This document shows positions 23,944 through 37,400 of a stretch of DNA of 64,000 nucleotides, one piece after another. Under the pieces are notes generated by a model that was given only the letters and a program-made list of their open reading frames with translations, did no database searches and was not told where the DNA came from. The position numbers and the translations under genes are program-made. This DNA comes from Trichoplusia ni. Its lineage: Eukaryota; Arthropoda; Insecta; Lepidoptera; Noctuidae. The DNA lies in the NCBI RefSeq assembly GCF_003590095.1, contig NC_039480.1:8719328-8783327 (forward strand). The letters run 5' to 3'. The stretch's first letter is position 1; each line of letters begins with the position of its first letter.

Positions 23944-26542
23944 TAAGTAATAAATAAAGTTCCAGACTAATTCCCTGCGTGCTTGTGGCACATGGAACGA
24001 ATAAATCTCAAAAACAAAATCCACCTTCGCTAACGGTCGCCCGCGGCGTCCGGTCCTCGTACTCGCCATCGGCGTACTATTTCATCTTATTTGGTTAAAG
24101 TTTCTATAGTTATATAAAAGGCACTGTTAGAAATACTTCACAATAATATATAACAATTTTATTTATTTCTGTTTACTTTTGCTTGGCAACAATAGCTTAG
24201 CAATAACTTGGTTAATTTAATTATGTATTGATTAACAGTTTACTCACGCGCTATCGATATAGCCCGAGTAGTTTCGGATTAACTAGTCGGGTTGTTCTAA
24301 AACTGGACTGCACGAATAGCCGACTGGTGGACTTGAATGTGTATTAAATACCCAGCGACACAAGGATTTAAATTATTTACCGTGGGAATTGCTCATGAAA
24401 TAAAAAAAGAATTTGAAACTAGTCGAGCTGGCAGTTGGCATGCAGCGGAGCAGCTAGTACCGCCTAATTATTTTAAGCATAAAACACATATTGCCTTCGA
24501 CGACAATCTATCTGTTATTAGTATCCAGTTCAAAAATATTTTTTTTAAAAAAATTAAGGTATTATTACAAACCAGCTACTCTTACGTGATTATAAATGAA
24601 AAAAATATATTTAAATTTCCAACGTACTTAAGTACCTTCCACAGGTACATTATTTACCTTAATAAACTTGAAAAATTTGTTTCTTTGAGCGTGCTGATCT
24701 CAGGAACGAATGATACGATTTGAAAACAACTTGCCTTGTCAGATAGCCCATCGATTTAGGAAGGCTGTAGGATAAATATCATCAAGCTATAATAATATAA
24801 AAAAAACTGTGGAGAAGTTGCGTGCACTCTAAAATTTAAATAAATATTAACTTACCTAATATAATATTTCCATAACCACGCTGAGGAAGTCGCGCGCAAC
24901 AGCTAGTTTATACCACTCGACCGATTTCGTATTATCGGGCATAGATACTAGTAAAAGCCTACAGCTTATCAGAACTAGAATAATATTAAACTGAGAACCA
25001 GAATTGCGACGTTATTCCGCATTCGAATAATTGTATTAACACCCGAGCTTACTTGACAAACAAACAAACATTTACTGGTGTATTGTTTTGAATTGTACAA
25101 AGATACTAAGCGGGGTACTTTGTACCCGAAACAACCCATTGTACACAGCCCGTGGCAATGAACGCGGCAGAATGTTAAGATCATAATACCCACATATAAA
25201 TTCTCGCGTATTAGTCATTCACACAATTTGCGGGGTAGAAAATTATGCTGTGCTTTGTGAATGTAAATAGCAATACTGTCACTGCGACTTTATAAGGGAC
25301 ATTGTTTGTTGCAATTGTGCTTCTGCGGGCGACATTGGACGCAGTAGAGCAGTGGAAATGTTGTAGAAATAATTTCAGTAGGTACTTTCACTTTGTAAAA
25401 GCTGAGTATTAAAAAAAACCATCGAGTATTTTTTTTAAGTATTGAATACGTATTTTTGATATTGCATTAAATCAATAACAAAAATACGAATCGTATGGAA
25501 ATGGGGGAATGTCACTTGACAGTAAATAGTCACAACACACAACTTACTACTCTGTGCACATAACTATCTCTATAGTCAAATATCATATAAATGGTTTTAC
25601 TGATTTAAAGTGATATTTTGTCAAAACATTGTGACTAGAAATAATAACAAATATTATTCTTACCTAGTTCTAGGTTTCCGACTTGGACATTTCTAACGCC
25701 CGGGTTCTTAGACTTAGGCTATTCTACTAGGTTCCAACCAAGCCATGGTTGCTCATAACTCTAGGGCGAACTGGAGAAAACTGTTATTCCTTAACGAAAT
25801 AGCTAAACATCCTAATAAAATTATACATGACTTATATTTTTATGTTAAAAAACACGGTCCCAGTTGTTTTCCAATTTGACTTGCAAATACAGTTTCCTAG
25901 TAACGACGAGGATCGCGAAATGCCAACAGCCAACCTTAAAACGTACTTCCTGTAGATACTCCAATAAGCATAAAGGAAAGGTTCCAACGCATTTGTATCG
26001 AAGGGAAATGGCAAATCCCTTTGCCTAATTTGCAAAAAAAAAAAGAAAAAATACACTTTCACATAACGAGTCTCGGTTTTATCGCAATGCGTCTTACAAA
26101 AACCATTGCCATTCACACTTTGGAGGTTAGCTACTGTATAGAGGTAACCAAAATTACTATATTTTCCTTCTATGCATAATATTAGTAGATACCTAAGTAA
26201 ATAGGAATAGTCGAGTACAGAATATAATGTTATTAACCCTATAACATATTCTACAGAATTTATTGTAATTTTAGCGCTAACAGTATTATCAATACTTAAT
26301 GAACAGTATACCTCATAATGAACTCGAATTTACCATCAACTACAAATCACAGTTGCTACTTCAACTTTACTCGCGTCATCTCGCGATTAGTGGGTTTGGT
26401 ACGGAGACCAACGTAAACGAATATAATAATATAAATTAAACAACTAGTTACATAACATAAAAGTAACTTAAAATTTTTGCTTTTATTTATTTCTACTTCA
26501 CTGTAATGGTTTAAAGATTACAAATTGGCTTAGGTCTAATCA
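23944..26542. other. Gene-free stretch
   Basis: It holds a 3' fragment of the family 2 Helitron-like repeat at 24,870-24,906 and an unrecognised 128-codon ORF at 24,337-24,723. That ORF has no family resemblance, is AT-rich and ends without a splice or regulatory context, so it is not called as a gene. Confidence 0.4.
24870..24906 (+). mobile_element. Truncated 3' end of Helitron-like family 2, copy C
   Basis: CCATAACCACGCTGAGGAAG and TCGCGCGCAACAGCTAG match the last 35-40 bases of the elements ending at 13,279 and 61,416. The CTAG end is followed by T. Confidence 0.5.
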
Positions 26543-26757
26543 TCCTTACTTCTATTATAAATGCGAAAGTAACTCTGTCTGTCTGTTACGCTTTCACGTC
26601 TAAACCACTGAACAAATTATGATGAAATTTGGTACGGAGATAGATTTGACCTTGAGAAAGAACATAGGATAGTTTTTATCCCGGACTTTTGAAGAGTTCT
26701 CTTGGAAACGCGATATAACCGACCTCGACGCGGGCGAAGCCGTGGGCGAAAAGCTAG
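26543..26757 (+). mobile_element. Helitron-like element, family 1, copy C
   Basis: It starts TCCTTACTTCTATTATAAAT after an A and ends GGGCGAAAAGCTAG, with the same internal order as copy B (two to three TCTG units, GTTACGCTTTCACGTCTAAA, GAAGAGTTCTCTTGGAAACG). The base after CTAG is C rather than T, a small departure from the other copies. Confidence 0.65.
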
Positions 26758-29700
26758 CTTGTAATAAGACTCAAGAAGAATGGTAGCGCACTATTTTATA
26801 GTCGTTTAATAAAAGAGGTTGAGATTACTCGCTCCAACTAATGACTGCGAAACATCTGGAGCGAAAGTCGTCTGCAATTAATATCTAGCAATTGTACGAC
26901 CTTAACAAAAGCTAAGAAAGAATTATGTAGTGACGAGACAGATGGCGTGAAATGATAAATTGCGGTCAACTACAGTATGATTGTCGTGCGTCTGCTTATA
27001 CATTTTAAAATTGACCGAATTGACACACAATATCGAATTGACAAGACTTATCAAAACGAAATGTTGACTCCGTATATTTGCAAAAAAGCCTTCGGCCTGA
27101 GGTGGGCCCTGCTACTACCAATAGAAAAATAACTAAAAATTTAAAAAGACAGCAAGTCCGTTTCCAATAAACTAGCTTCCAAAAAAAACAACAAACTTGG
27201 AAACTTTTTCTTTTCAAGCAAGCTCTCCACATTTCTTTTATTTTCTTCACTTTTTCAGACTCGGCATGAGCTTGTTAACAAGCCACATCTTATTTCCTTA
27301 TTCAATTGATACATACACACCTTGTAAGCAATAAAAACTGTTCCTGTCGAAAGAAATCAGTGATCCCATAATATTTGTCCATCCGCTTTCTCTCGTAGCA
27401 TTATGAATAATAAGGAGCCACAAAATGAAACCAATAAAATACATGCATGGTGTTTTATTACACTGTACAATAAATATTGGGCTGTATACAAAATATAGAG
27501 GAATTCCAAAAGATATTGTCAACACTCTAGCATACGTTAACATGAGTGTAAAACGACTCTTAACATACTTTTAAAATTCATAACATACAACTAACTTAGT
27601 TACCACGGCTAGGGATGGTTCGATAACTACCGAAAAATATCCATAGGCCTAACGGTGCTATACATTTTAATTATATTTGTGGATATTTTCTTCGAGCAAC
27701 ACGATTGGCACCCTTAGCGTACATCAGCCAGCTGTTACGTGGAACGTCGCATGCTTGAGCCGAATACATCACACTTCATTTGTGACCGGTATTATAAAAA
27801 ATATTGTAATAAATTAATTTCATAAAATTTAGAGCACATTATAATTATGATGATTCTTCTCTGATTCACATTATATCATTACACTTACATATTTTAAAAA
27901 TGATTAAAGAGTTTTCGCATTATTTAAAAAGGAAAATCAAATACATTCTGCTGTCATATTGAAAAAAAAAACGATTAAATAGAACCCTCAACATGTACAG
28001 ATTACAAAATGACGTCATCCAAGACCCCAAATACCCGAACTACGTTAAAACCTCATGATAGATCTACAGTTCTATTATACATGACGATGAGCCTTACAAA
28101 ACCTGTATACAAACATTATTTACAATAAACACGTTCCACGCAACAGGACAATAACAGCGTCGTATAAAACCTCGTTTGAGACCGCTCACCTCACTATACA
28201 CCAAACCTTAAATCAGTTCATTATTTCAACATATTCAACTCACACACGACTGTACAGGGAAACAGTTATCAGGAGCATTTCATCTATATTAAACTTTGTA
28301 AACCTGGCTTCGAATATTATGAATATACATGACTGAATCACTCGGGACGGTTAAAGGTATTTCTCAAATAGTATTTAAACGACCGGTTTTTAAAAGCCTG
28401 TTGACCACAGAGTAAGTCACGGTTATGATCAGCTTTTGACAACTAATTAAATTGATGCTTTCAAATATCTGACTTAATATTCACAACTGAATCACGGCTT
28501 ACATAATAGGAATTAATTACGGGTAAGTTTTTGAGTCTGGATTCTGGTAGCACTATTCAGATGCATGTGGGCCGAATATCATCGAACTACATTTCGTAAC
28601 TTTAAGAAGAAAAACGGAGGGGTGGGTGACATATTAGTTCAGAAATAGCTAATTTTAAGAAGACCATTTGACCGCTGTTTGTGGTTGTCCTCGTCTAAGC
28701 AACGCTTAAACAAATTGAATTAAAATCCTTTGTATGCAGTTTTTAAATAAAAGGTGTAAAGGAAATGCACAACTGTTCAACTACCATTTCTTTATAATCG
28801 ACGTTCTGTTCAAATTCAGATGATCGAGATTAGCACGGAAAATGCTAAATATATTTTACGGAATAAACTATAACTATTTTGAAGCAACAATATTGTATTC
28901 CGAATAAGAGCACCTCCGTGACACCCTGTGTATAAGAAGCCAGGCTTACAACAAGCATGAGTTACCATTTACCAAGACCGAGCACCTAACAGTTTATGTA
29001 CCCAAAATAGTAACGCAATGTGCGCGTCATGTTCAGATGTTAGTCAACCTTTGGCATCAATACAAGTTATTTGATTTTAAACCATAATGGACCAGTCTAA
29101 ATCTCTTCTAACATTCTTCCTCTGTCTTAAAAAGGGAATAGCAATGGATTCTGATAAAATCGTATTTCTTTATTATTATTTTTCGTATTAGTCACAAAAC
29201 GTGAGCGTCAATTAAGAACGAATATTACGCGGCAGTGTTGACATTATATTTTTAGGCATGTTTTTTTCAGTGGCAACACTGTTTGCACCACACAATGGCA
29301 CTACTAAATGCAATTTTATCACTGATATTGGAAATAGAATCCGTATTTATTTAACCGATCAGACCATTAAATTAACCAAAACATATTAAAACTAAAATAC
29401 TAATGAAACGATATACATATTAAAATTAAGAGGTATTTACACATTTAGCCTCAATAAACCATCCATAAAAATGTACACATAATAAATAGATAACTTCTAT
29501 CTAAAACTCTCACGTAAATAAACAATAGCTGTAGACGGTCTCAAAATAAATATGCTAAAGCTTACAAGACCTTAAACTAAATGAGTATAATTATTATGAT
29601 CGAAATTATGCGTTGTACTTAATGTTTAAACTATATCAGATCGTTCTTTCTCACGTACAAAAGCCAGTGCAATAAAAATTATCAAAAAGGTATCCGACCT

Positions 29701-31097
29701 TTGTGCCCGACTTCAAAAATATATGTTGTATATTGTACAAAATTTGTTATAATTAAAATTACGTGGTAAAGTTATAGTGAGATTACACGTCATTGCATTA
29801 ACTCGCGCCTGCCAAGGGACGGAATACTCGTGAGAATCGCGGCTGGAGTCACCATCGCAGGTTCGTAGCGTACACTTGAGCGTCACTCCTCAGCCATGTA
29901 AAACGTAAAAAAGCTTTGTTGCAAAAGACTTACTTTTCGTTGCTGTTTACAGCCTAATACTTTTTACACTTTAATCACAGATTATAAACGATTTCTCTAA
30001 CAATGGTTATTTATATACATTTTTACTCCCTGAAGGGATTTATATAAAGTCTTCCCATCGCAAAGGAGTTCCTTTGCTTCGTGGCACCCTATAAGAGCAA
30101 TCTCATTGTAACTACATCTATGTGACAGGTGAGCCCGGCCATCACGCATACTCTACGCGCTAACGCTACGGCCGCCCGCGACACCAGCTTCGTTGGAGGA
30201 AACGTCATATCAAAATATCTAATTATCCTATAGTTGAGTGATACGTGGCTTCAAGCGGTGATACAACTAGATACACATGGAATTTAGTGAAATTGAGTTC
30301 TTACAAATAACTTACACGATTAAAAGGTTACATGGCATTTTTAATATTTTGTAAATTTAATACATTTCACTCCAACGAATTACTGTCATTGCAAGCTCGC
30401 GAGCGATACATTTTAATAAACATTAATTTAGAATTCCTACTATTAATAAAACGGTAGAAAAACTGCAAAATTTAAAAGGAATTGGGCGTACAATACTTCT
30501 GATTCACTAAGTTACTTATTGCACACGGTTTGTGTTACAATACTGGACTACAATTTTGATTCCTCTTGGAACAGATCGACGGTTAAATTTATATTTAGCG
30601 CTAAAGAATACAGTTTCAGGTGAACGGCACAAATACCTGTGTGACCTACAAATATTTGTTGCCGGCGTTCGTGCATGTTATGTGCAAACGCACGCGATAC
30701 ACAGAATAAAGTGTAGCAACGTTTTCAAACAAAACAATATATCTCAATGATCATAATAATGTCCATCACGTGCAAAATCTACATTTTTGGTCATAAATAT
30801 ACTGATATACAAATTTTATAATTACATTACATTACACTAAGGTACATAGGTTTACCAAATCCCATACATTTGGTAAATAAATACGTGTCATATTACATTT
30901 ATACAAGAGCCACTCGGCGGACCGTCGGCGACGGCCCCTCATCAACTAAATCACATTCTTTGTCTTTTCAGATGTGCTTTACAATATTATGCTGGTTAGC
31001 AAGATACGAGGAAAACACAATAATGGAAAATCGCGAAAACGTATCACGAGACGAAAATATTGCCAGCAGATATCACATAAACAATTCCGTAGTGAGG
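26758..31097. other. Gene-free stretch, its right end probably the 3' UTR of the G-alpha gene
   Basis: No coding exon is supported. Sequence directly left of 31,098 should be the 3' UTR of the minus-strand G-alpha gene; its length is unknown because no single poly(A) signal stands out. CCGTCGGCGACGG at 30,921-30,933 is a short GC-rich palindrome in that presumed UTR. Confidence 0.45.
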
Positions 31098-31455
31098 TCA
31101 CTGCAGCATGAGCGACTCTAGGTTTCGATTGAGGATCGTGTCTTTGACGGAGTTGAATACAACCTCGATGTTGTGCGTGTCGATGGCGGTGGTGAAGTGG
31201 TGGTAGAGCGTGGTCTTGGGCTCGCGGCGCACGTCCGCGAACATGTTGAGCAGGAACAGCTGCACGTCGCGCAGGCTGTGCGGGTCGCCCGCGAACTGCG
31301 GGTAGAACCAGCGGATGTCGGTCTCCTTGCTGCCCACCTTGCGCGCCAGCAGGTCCGACTTGTTCAGGAACAGGATGATGGAGATGCCCTTGAAGTTCAC
31401 GTTGTTCACGATCGTGTCGAAGATATTTAATGCCTCTTCTAGGCGGTTCGTTTTC
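31098..31455 (-). CDS. cta: G-alpha 12/13 coding exon 3
   Basis: Completes Arg257 and encodes KTNRLEE through LMLQ and stop TGA. The acceptor is TATGTTTCCAG. It contains the guanine-specificity motif NKSD and the TTAID loop near the C-terminus. The exon is much richer in G and C than its surroundings. Confidence 0.92.
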
Positions 31456-34400
31456 CTGGAAACATACGTTCATCATGTTAATCGTTTTTCATATTGGCAA
31501 ATTATTGATTGATATTTCTTAACATTTCCTAAAAATAGTAATAGTTTAAACAGCCAATCGTTAAATACATAACAGACGAAGCCTTCGCCTATGTTAAGGC
31601 ACCACATCAAAGAGATTCCGCAGCCGAGAAGCTTCCATTCATCACTCCACAAGAATCGTAATCTTATTACAAACGTGACGTGACTGTTGCGTGAACTATT
31701 AAAGCTAGGTAAACGACATACCGGCCGTAAGTGACAAACAATAAATATGTAATAGTTTTACACTGATAATGCACATAATTACAATGTTCTCGATGACAAT
31801 GCATGCATAATGGTGACCTTGATCTCGACATGCGGATGTTGTTCGCATAACTCTCGGTCAGCAATCACGCAGCAATTTGTGGTCAAGAGGTATCATATTT
31901 AGGGTAATAGACCATTGAGATTTAAAGCACTATAGCAGGTACCGGCTTTTAAACTTTTTTTACTTTTTTACTAGGGATCCTGGCTTGAAAATAAAAATTC
32001 GAATTAGTGTTATGCCTAATAGTTGAAAACTGATGAAATAGAAAAACTATAAGTTAGTCTTCTACATTTAACTTAATTTTTTTATTGGCATCGGATTCGC
32101 ATTTCCAAGCCTTTCATGCATAGAGGAATATTATTTATACCTTTGGTAACGATATTTGCGAAAAGGTTTCAAGACAGAAAGTCACCATCATCAGCAGGTA
32201 ATTACCAAACTGTCGTATAATTAAGCGGATTGAATAGATTTCTTATTTTCCAATACCCTAGCGTAACACATTTAGGAGACTACCAGAACTATTAGGCCAC
32301 ACTATAACTAGATATAAGAGGTAACTCTAAAAATATCGATCGAGTACATCAGGTCAAACTCCATACATTCACGTAATCCGGCAAAAATCTTACAAACAAC
32401 ATCAAAAGAACATCTGGACTGACCGAAGACGTTCAGATAGTATTACAGGGCCGCTATAAAATGTTTATGGAGATAACTAGCCGTTGCATGCGGTTTTACT
32501 CACCATGATTTCCCTCGGGAACTTTTCAGTTTGCAAATAATGTTTTAAATTCAACTTTATGGATGGTTTATGGCTGTATTTTTATGCTATCTTGAGGATA
32601 AATCAAACGGCGTTATACATTTTTAAAAGAATATAAATAACATTAGAAGGAAATGTATATTAACTCTACACTTTGCAATTTCATATAAAATAAGTTTTAT
32701 ACTATCAAGTGTCAGACAAACAAGCCACGCACGCTCGACCGCAGGCAGTAATGCACGCACGCCATTTAACGCAAGCCCATCACATACAAACCTAGTCAGT
32801 ATAAAAATATAAATTAGAAATGTTTTTTTGCCATCAAATGTTTAACGGCGTGATGCTACGATAGGGACTCGACTAAAATAAGAGTTATTTATTTTTAGTT
32901 GAGTTACATTTACTAGGGCCACTAGTAAATGGGTTGTGGAGGTCAGACAGATATCTAGTGTCTACCTTTTTATGGTTTCATGACCAAATTAACTATATAA
33001 ACTACCGCCTTGGGGGGTGTCACAAACATTCAAGTCATGTCAGGATAAGGATTCGTGGATCACACAAATGCTGCGCCTATGCTGGGAATGAACCCGCGAC
33101 ACGTCGCCCTCATTAGGTTTGGCGTTGTGACCCTCAATCACTCGGCTATTGGTGCAGATTCAACTGAAGCAGATCTGTCAGCTGCAAGATTTTTGGTAAT
33201 TTGACTATTCCGAATTCAGAATAGAAAGAGACACAGGATAATAGAAAAAGGTTTCAAAAAACATATACCAATATCAATGGCTACTTTAACATGATACTTG
33301 AGTAAATTGACCTTTGAGAATCATAACCAGAGCCTAAGAAGGACCGCATACAGGGGAGGAAGAAGTATAATACACGCTTGCTCTCCCTGTGCGGTAGTTA
33401 CTTCACTACAGTCGTAACAGTCATAATAACCGCTTCGGAACCATAAAGAAAAAGTTCTTTATTCATTATAATATGCAAGACCTCCTTGCACACGTATGTT
33501 GATAGCAATAAATGTTTGAATTGATTAATTACAATGAATCACGAGCGATAACAAAATACCTACTAATGTATAAATTACTCCATCTTCTAACAATGTATAT
33601 AATTCATTTTGACATTAAATAACAAGTTAATCAATAACTTAAAAAAGTTTAAAATAAATCTGGTCAAGTGCGAGTCGAATAGCAGTGCCGAAGCCGAAAT
33701 TCTTCACCTGTAAAATGTCTTACTACCATGCTGTATGCGATACAGCCTAATGGCGGAAAGACCTTTGAGAGGAACACTAAAAAGTGGTCCGATATTTAAT
33801 TTTCATTGCCTTTAAGACATCTCATATTAAGATGACCATTCTAATTACCCTTATGGCTAGCTTGAGTAAATACAAAATCAAACGTTAAGTAAAACAGTTT
33901 TTTATATTTCCATATTGGCAAATTAGAGGTCACACGACTAATCCTATATCACAAAAAAAATATCGCGCTTTACGGAGACGAGATCGTAATTGCGGAAGTA
34001 AATACATAAACGTTAGTAGAAGAATGGGCAATTACGTGAATAATATTTATAGACCCGACTGATTCAATTAAAAGAATAATTCTATGACCAATGACCCATG
34101 TAAAGACAACATGATTCTTAACCGTATCGTAAATAAGCGCAATAAGGCAGGAGACTCGATAGTCAATACTCTAAAAAATATAATTAACGAAGAGAGTTAT
34201 GATATGCATCCACCTACAAAAGGGCAAACAAATCACAAAGAACTTTTCGATATATTTTCTGTTTTGTATCCGTAAAACTCCACTTCATGTCTCACTAGAT
34301 GATTCATAAACCAATAATATTTTTTTTTTTTCTTTTCACACTAATCAAATCCTTAACAACCATTAACAACCGGAATACGTATTGCAACACAACCGGATAT

Positions 34401-37400
34401 AATATGACGCATTAATTACACGTCATTAAGTGGTAAAGTGACCATATCGTATTTTAAGACGAAATTGGCCAATCATGGGCACTGTCTGACTAGCCTCAGT
34501 TAAGAACGAGATATCACGTCGTTGTACTATCAGTCAACAGACATTGTTAGTTGAACATATTTGTCTTAAATTTAACTGATGACGGACGGAAAAACAGGTG
34601 ATATAAACGAATAGGTTACGAAGTATGATAAAGAACTTATAAGGCAATTACTTAAATATTTCCATCACGAACTTTCAAAGCCAAAATTACGTATTGTTAC
34701 TTGCGTATTTTCCAGAACGAGGTAAGAATCGCTAAGCTTGTTCCCATTGGAAAGGAACATAATAGCTGCTAACGTAACATGGACAGAAGGTAATTGGATA
34801 TAGAATATCGCAATACAACAATGCTTGGTCAATAACCCCATGATTAATGGTACAACAATCTCTATTATTTGTCCAAGAATAGAAATGGCATATATTACTG
34901 ACTCCATAGTTAGACCTACTTTCGAACAGGTTCCCGCCTATGTTATCCTTATGTATGTATCTGATAATATCTTTAGGCAATCTAAGAGGGAAGTTATGTA
35001 CTACAGTTTTAAACGTTGAGTACGAACTCCCCGGGTCGTGCTTGTAATGAAATGTGATTTTCTCGTCAAACCCAACACCCGCCGAGCCATCATGTTATGA
35101 GTCATTAAGTCGCAACACATCTTACGTCATATAATATTTATTTACACATAGATAGTCAACGTCTTAGCTCGTACGCAAGAATTATGAAACAATGTATGAA
35201 ATTACGGATATTAGATAAGATTAAACACTCCCGATTAGGTTTGTTTACAGTCTAATACCGGCTATCCAGGTGCGATGAATCAGGAATCTAGTAGCAGAAA
35301 TCCGTGTTAACCACAGGAAAATTTCATTCATACTATAAGCAGACTTCAATGACGTAGGAACGTAACAAATTAGGTTGTTCATACGATGCGGTTAGAAAAT
35401 AGATTCAGAAATGTAGTTTCTTTAATATATTTATCGGGATAATTGTTCTCTAGTTAGCATTTGTGTGTTTTGTCGTAAATCTAAATAATGCCAGCGTGGG
35501 TGTCGTTCACATTGCAATTTGAACATCGGAAATTGTTTTGATCGCCCACTCAAAGTCGTGTAATTATTTCCTTTTCATAAGCCATATTTCATTTACATCT
35601 TATACGTCAACAACAAAGACCTCTAAATACAAAATTGAACAAGCGGTCGTGAAGAAATAACACCGCAATAACGGCTTGGCAAACGGATAAGTATGTTGTA
35701 ATTATCACACAGGAAGCTATTTTAAATAGAACATACGAATGCTGACGCCTAAATTGTCAAAAACTAGTCCAAAGCACAGTATTGAATGTTCGCGTGTCGG
35801 TCACGTTGCTATTTCAATTATCACGACTTTCTCATCTCGAGGGGCTCGGGCTAAGTAAAAGCCGGGTGCATTAAATAAGGTTAAACGGCCTGCGGACTCA
35901 GCTAATAGATTACAATCCATTTTCATACAGATCCTATGCCTCAGAAAACACTTACGCTCTAGGGCCTACGCTTGATCTCTTATCTTTCATCAGAGTTTAT
36001 GAGAATGGGGAATAGAGAGTGCTTTTGTTTGCGTACAATGCGCACACATCTTTACAAATGAATCTGGTGCAAGTACACATCCGTGAATCTTGGTCAACGA
36101 CTGCTATAAGTGGATCATAATAAATTACAAGTCATCTCACCTGTCTTCAGACAAGACTTGGTCGAACTCTGAAGAGGACACAAGGAACAGTATTGAGGTG
36201 ACTGAGTCGAAGCACTGCGTCCACTTCTGTCGCTGCGTCCGCTGGCCGCCGACGTCGACGAACACGAATGGCACATTGTTGATGTTGATGGTACATTCCG
36301 TGATGCCCTTGGTGGCTTTCCGGCAGTGCAGGATGTCCTGGTGGGAGGGGATGTAGTCCGGTCGGGCGATGCGCTCCAACTCGTCGAAGAAGTAACTCAC
36401 AGAGTCGCTCTGGAATTGAGACAGATACACTATTAACACCGGAAAGAAATGGGTATAAATGGAAGATCAGATATCTTTTTGGCAACGGAAGGGAAAAAAT
36501 AGAGACAGCCGGATGTCTCTAGGCCATATTCAAGTTCTTGCTGTCATTCTTTCGGCTTCTTCATGTCTTTGACGTGTAGAGACATACAATTCAGAACGCC
36601 ACTTTGCCTAGCGTCACTTAAGCTGCGCTTACGTTGCAGCTGTAAATAAGTATTAGAACACTTCTTATGTAAACCAGTCATTACACAAAGGTAGATTCAA
36701 TCTTTCCTCGTGACTAACTTTCAAGTAAATATGGGCTTTCCTGTTTATCTAGTATGACTTTATGAGAATCACGTGACCATTTTTAACAACCAATGTAATT
36801 TTTCATTTACCTTGTAATAATGACAAAATGTGGTTAATTTTAATTCAATGACACAGCAAGCCTGACTTGGAAGTTAGGTAATATTAAGTCATAAATTATT
36901 AAAATACTCTCGCACTTCATAAACTTTTAGATACTAGATTTATCTTAAGGAACGTAGTGTTTTAAAGGGATTTCTTTATAATAACTAAGGTTTAAGGTTT
37001 AACTGGCTTTGGGACGTTATCTGCTTCTCTATGTACAAAAGCAGGTCCCAAAGTCAGTTCATGCGTAGTCTGTTCCAAATTAAGCTCAACAAAGATCACC
37101 GACAGTAAATCGGCCTACATTTAAAATGCAATGTAAATTAGTGGGATACATATAATAACGGTATTCAGTTAACAGGTGGGGCAAAGTCGCCGGATCACGT
37201 CACGAACAATCCGCGTTAAATATAAACGTACACAATGAAGTGACACGATTATTGTGGAATTCACCAAAACAATTAACTTACAATGTAGCAAATAGCACGG
37301 ACTTGAATGGGCTAGGAACGGACGTCGTCGCATTTATTTTTAAAATTAAAACTCTATAAACTCTGTAGGGACAAATTCTTGTAGACTATATTTAAGTAAC

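Noticed and set aside
24337..24723. 128-residue plus-strand ORF
   Set aside because: Longest unexplained ORF in the left half, but its composition matches the AT-rich background and no family or gene context is visible.
31173..31430. Plus-strand ORF antisense to G-alpha exon 3
   Set aside because: Antisense shadow of a GC-rich exon with no family resemblance.
30979..31476. 165-residue ORF on the minus strand over G-alpha exon 3
   Set aside because: Alternative frame of the real exon, whose frame is fixed by the NKSD motif and the LMLQ C-terminus; the Arg/Ala-rich product is a GC artefact.
34084..35019. Short ORFs in G-alpha intron 2
   Set aside because: Overlapping ORFs on both strands with no family resemblance and no splice support.
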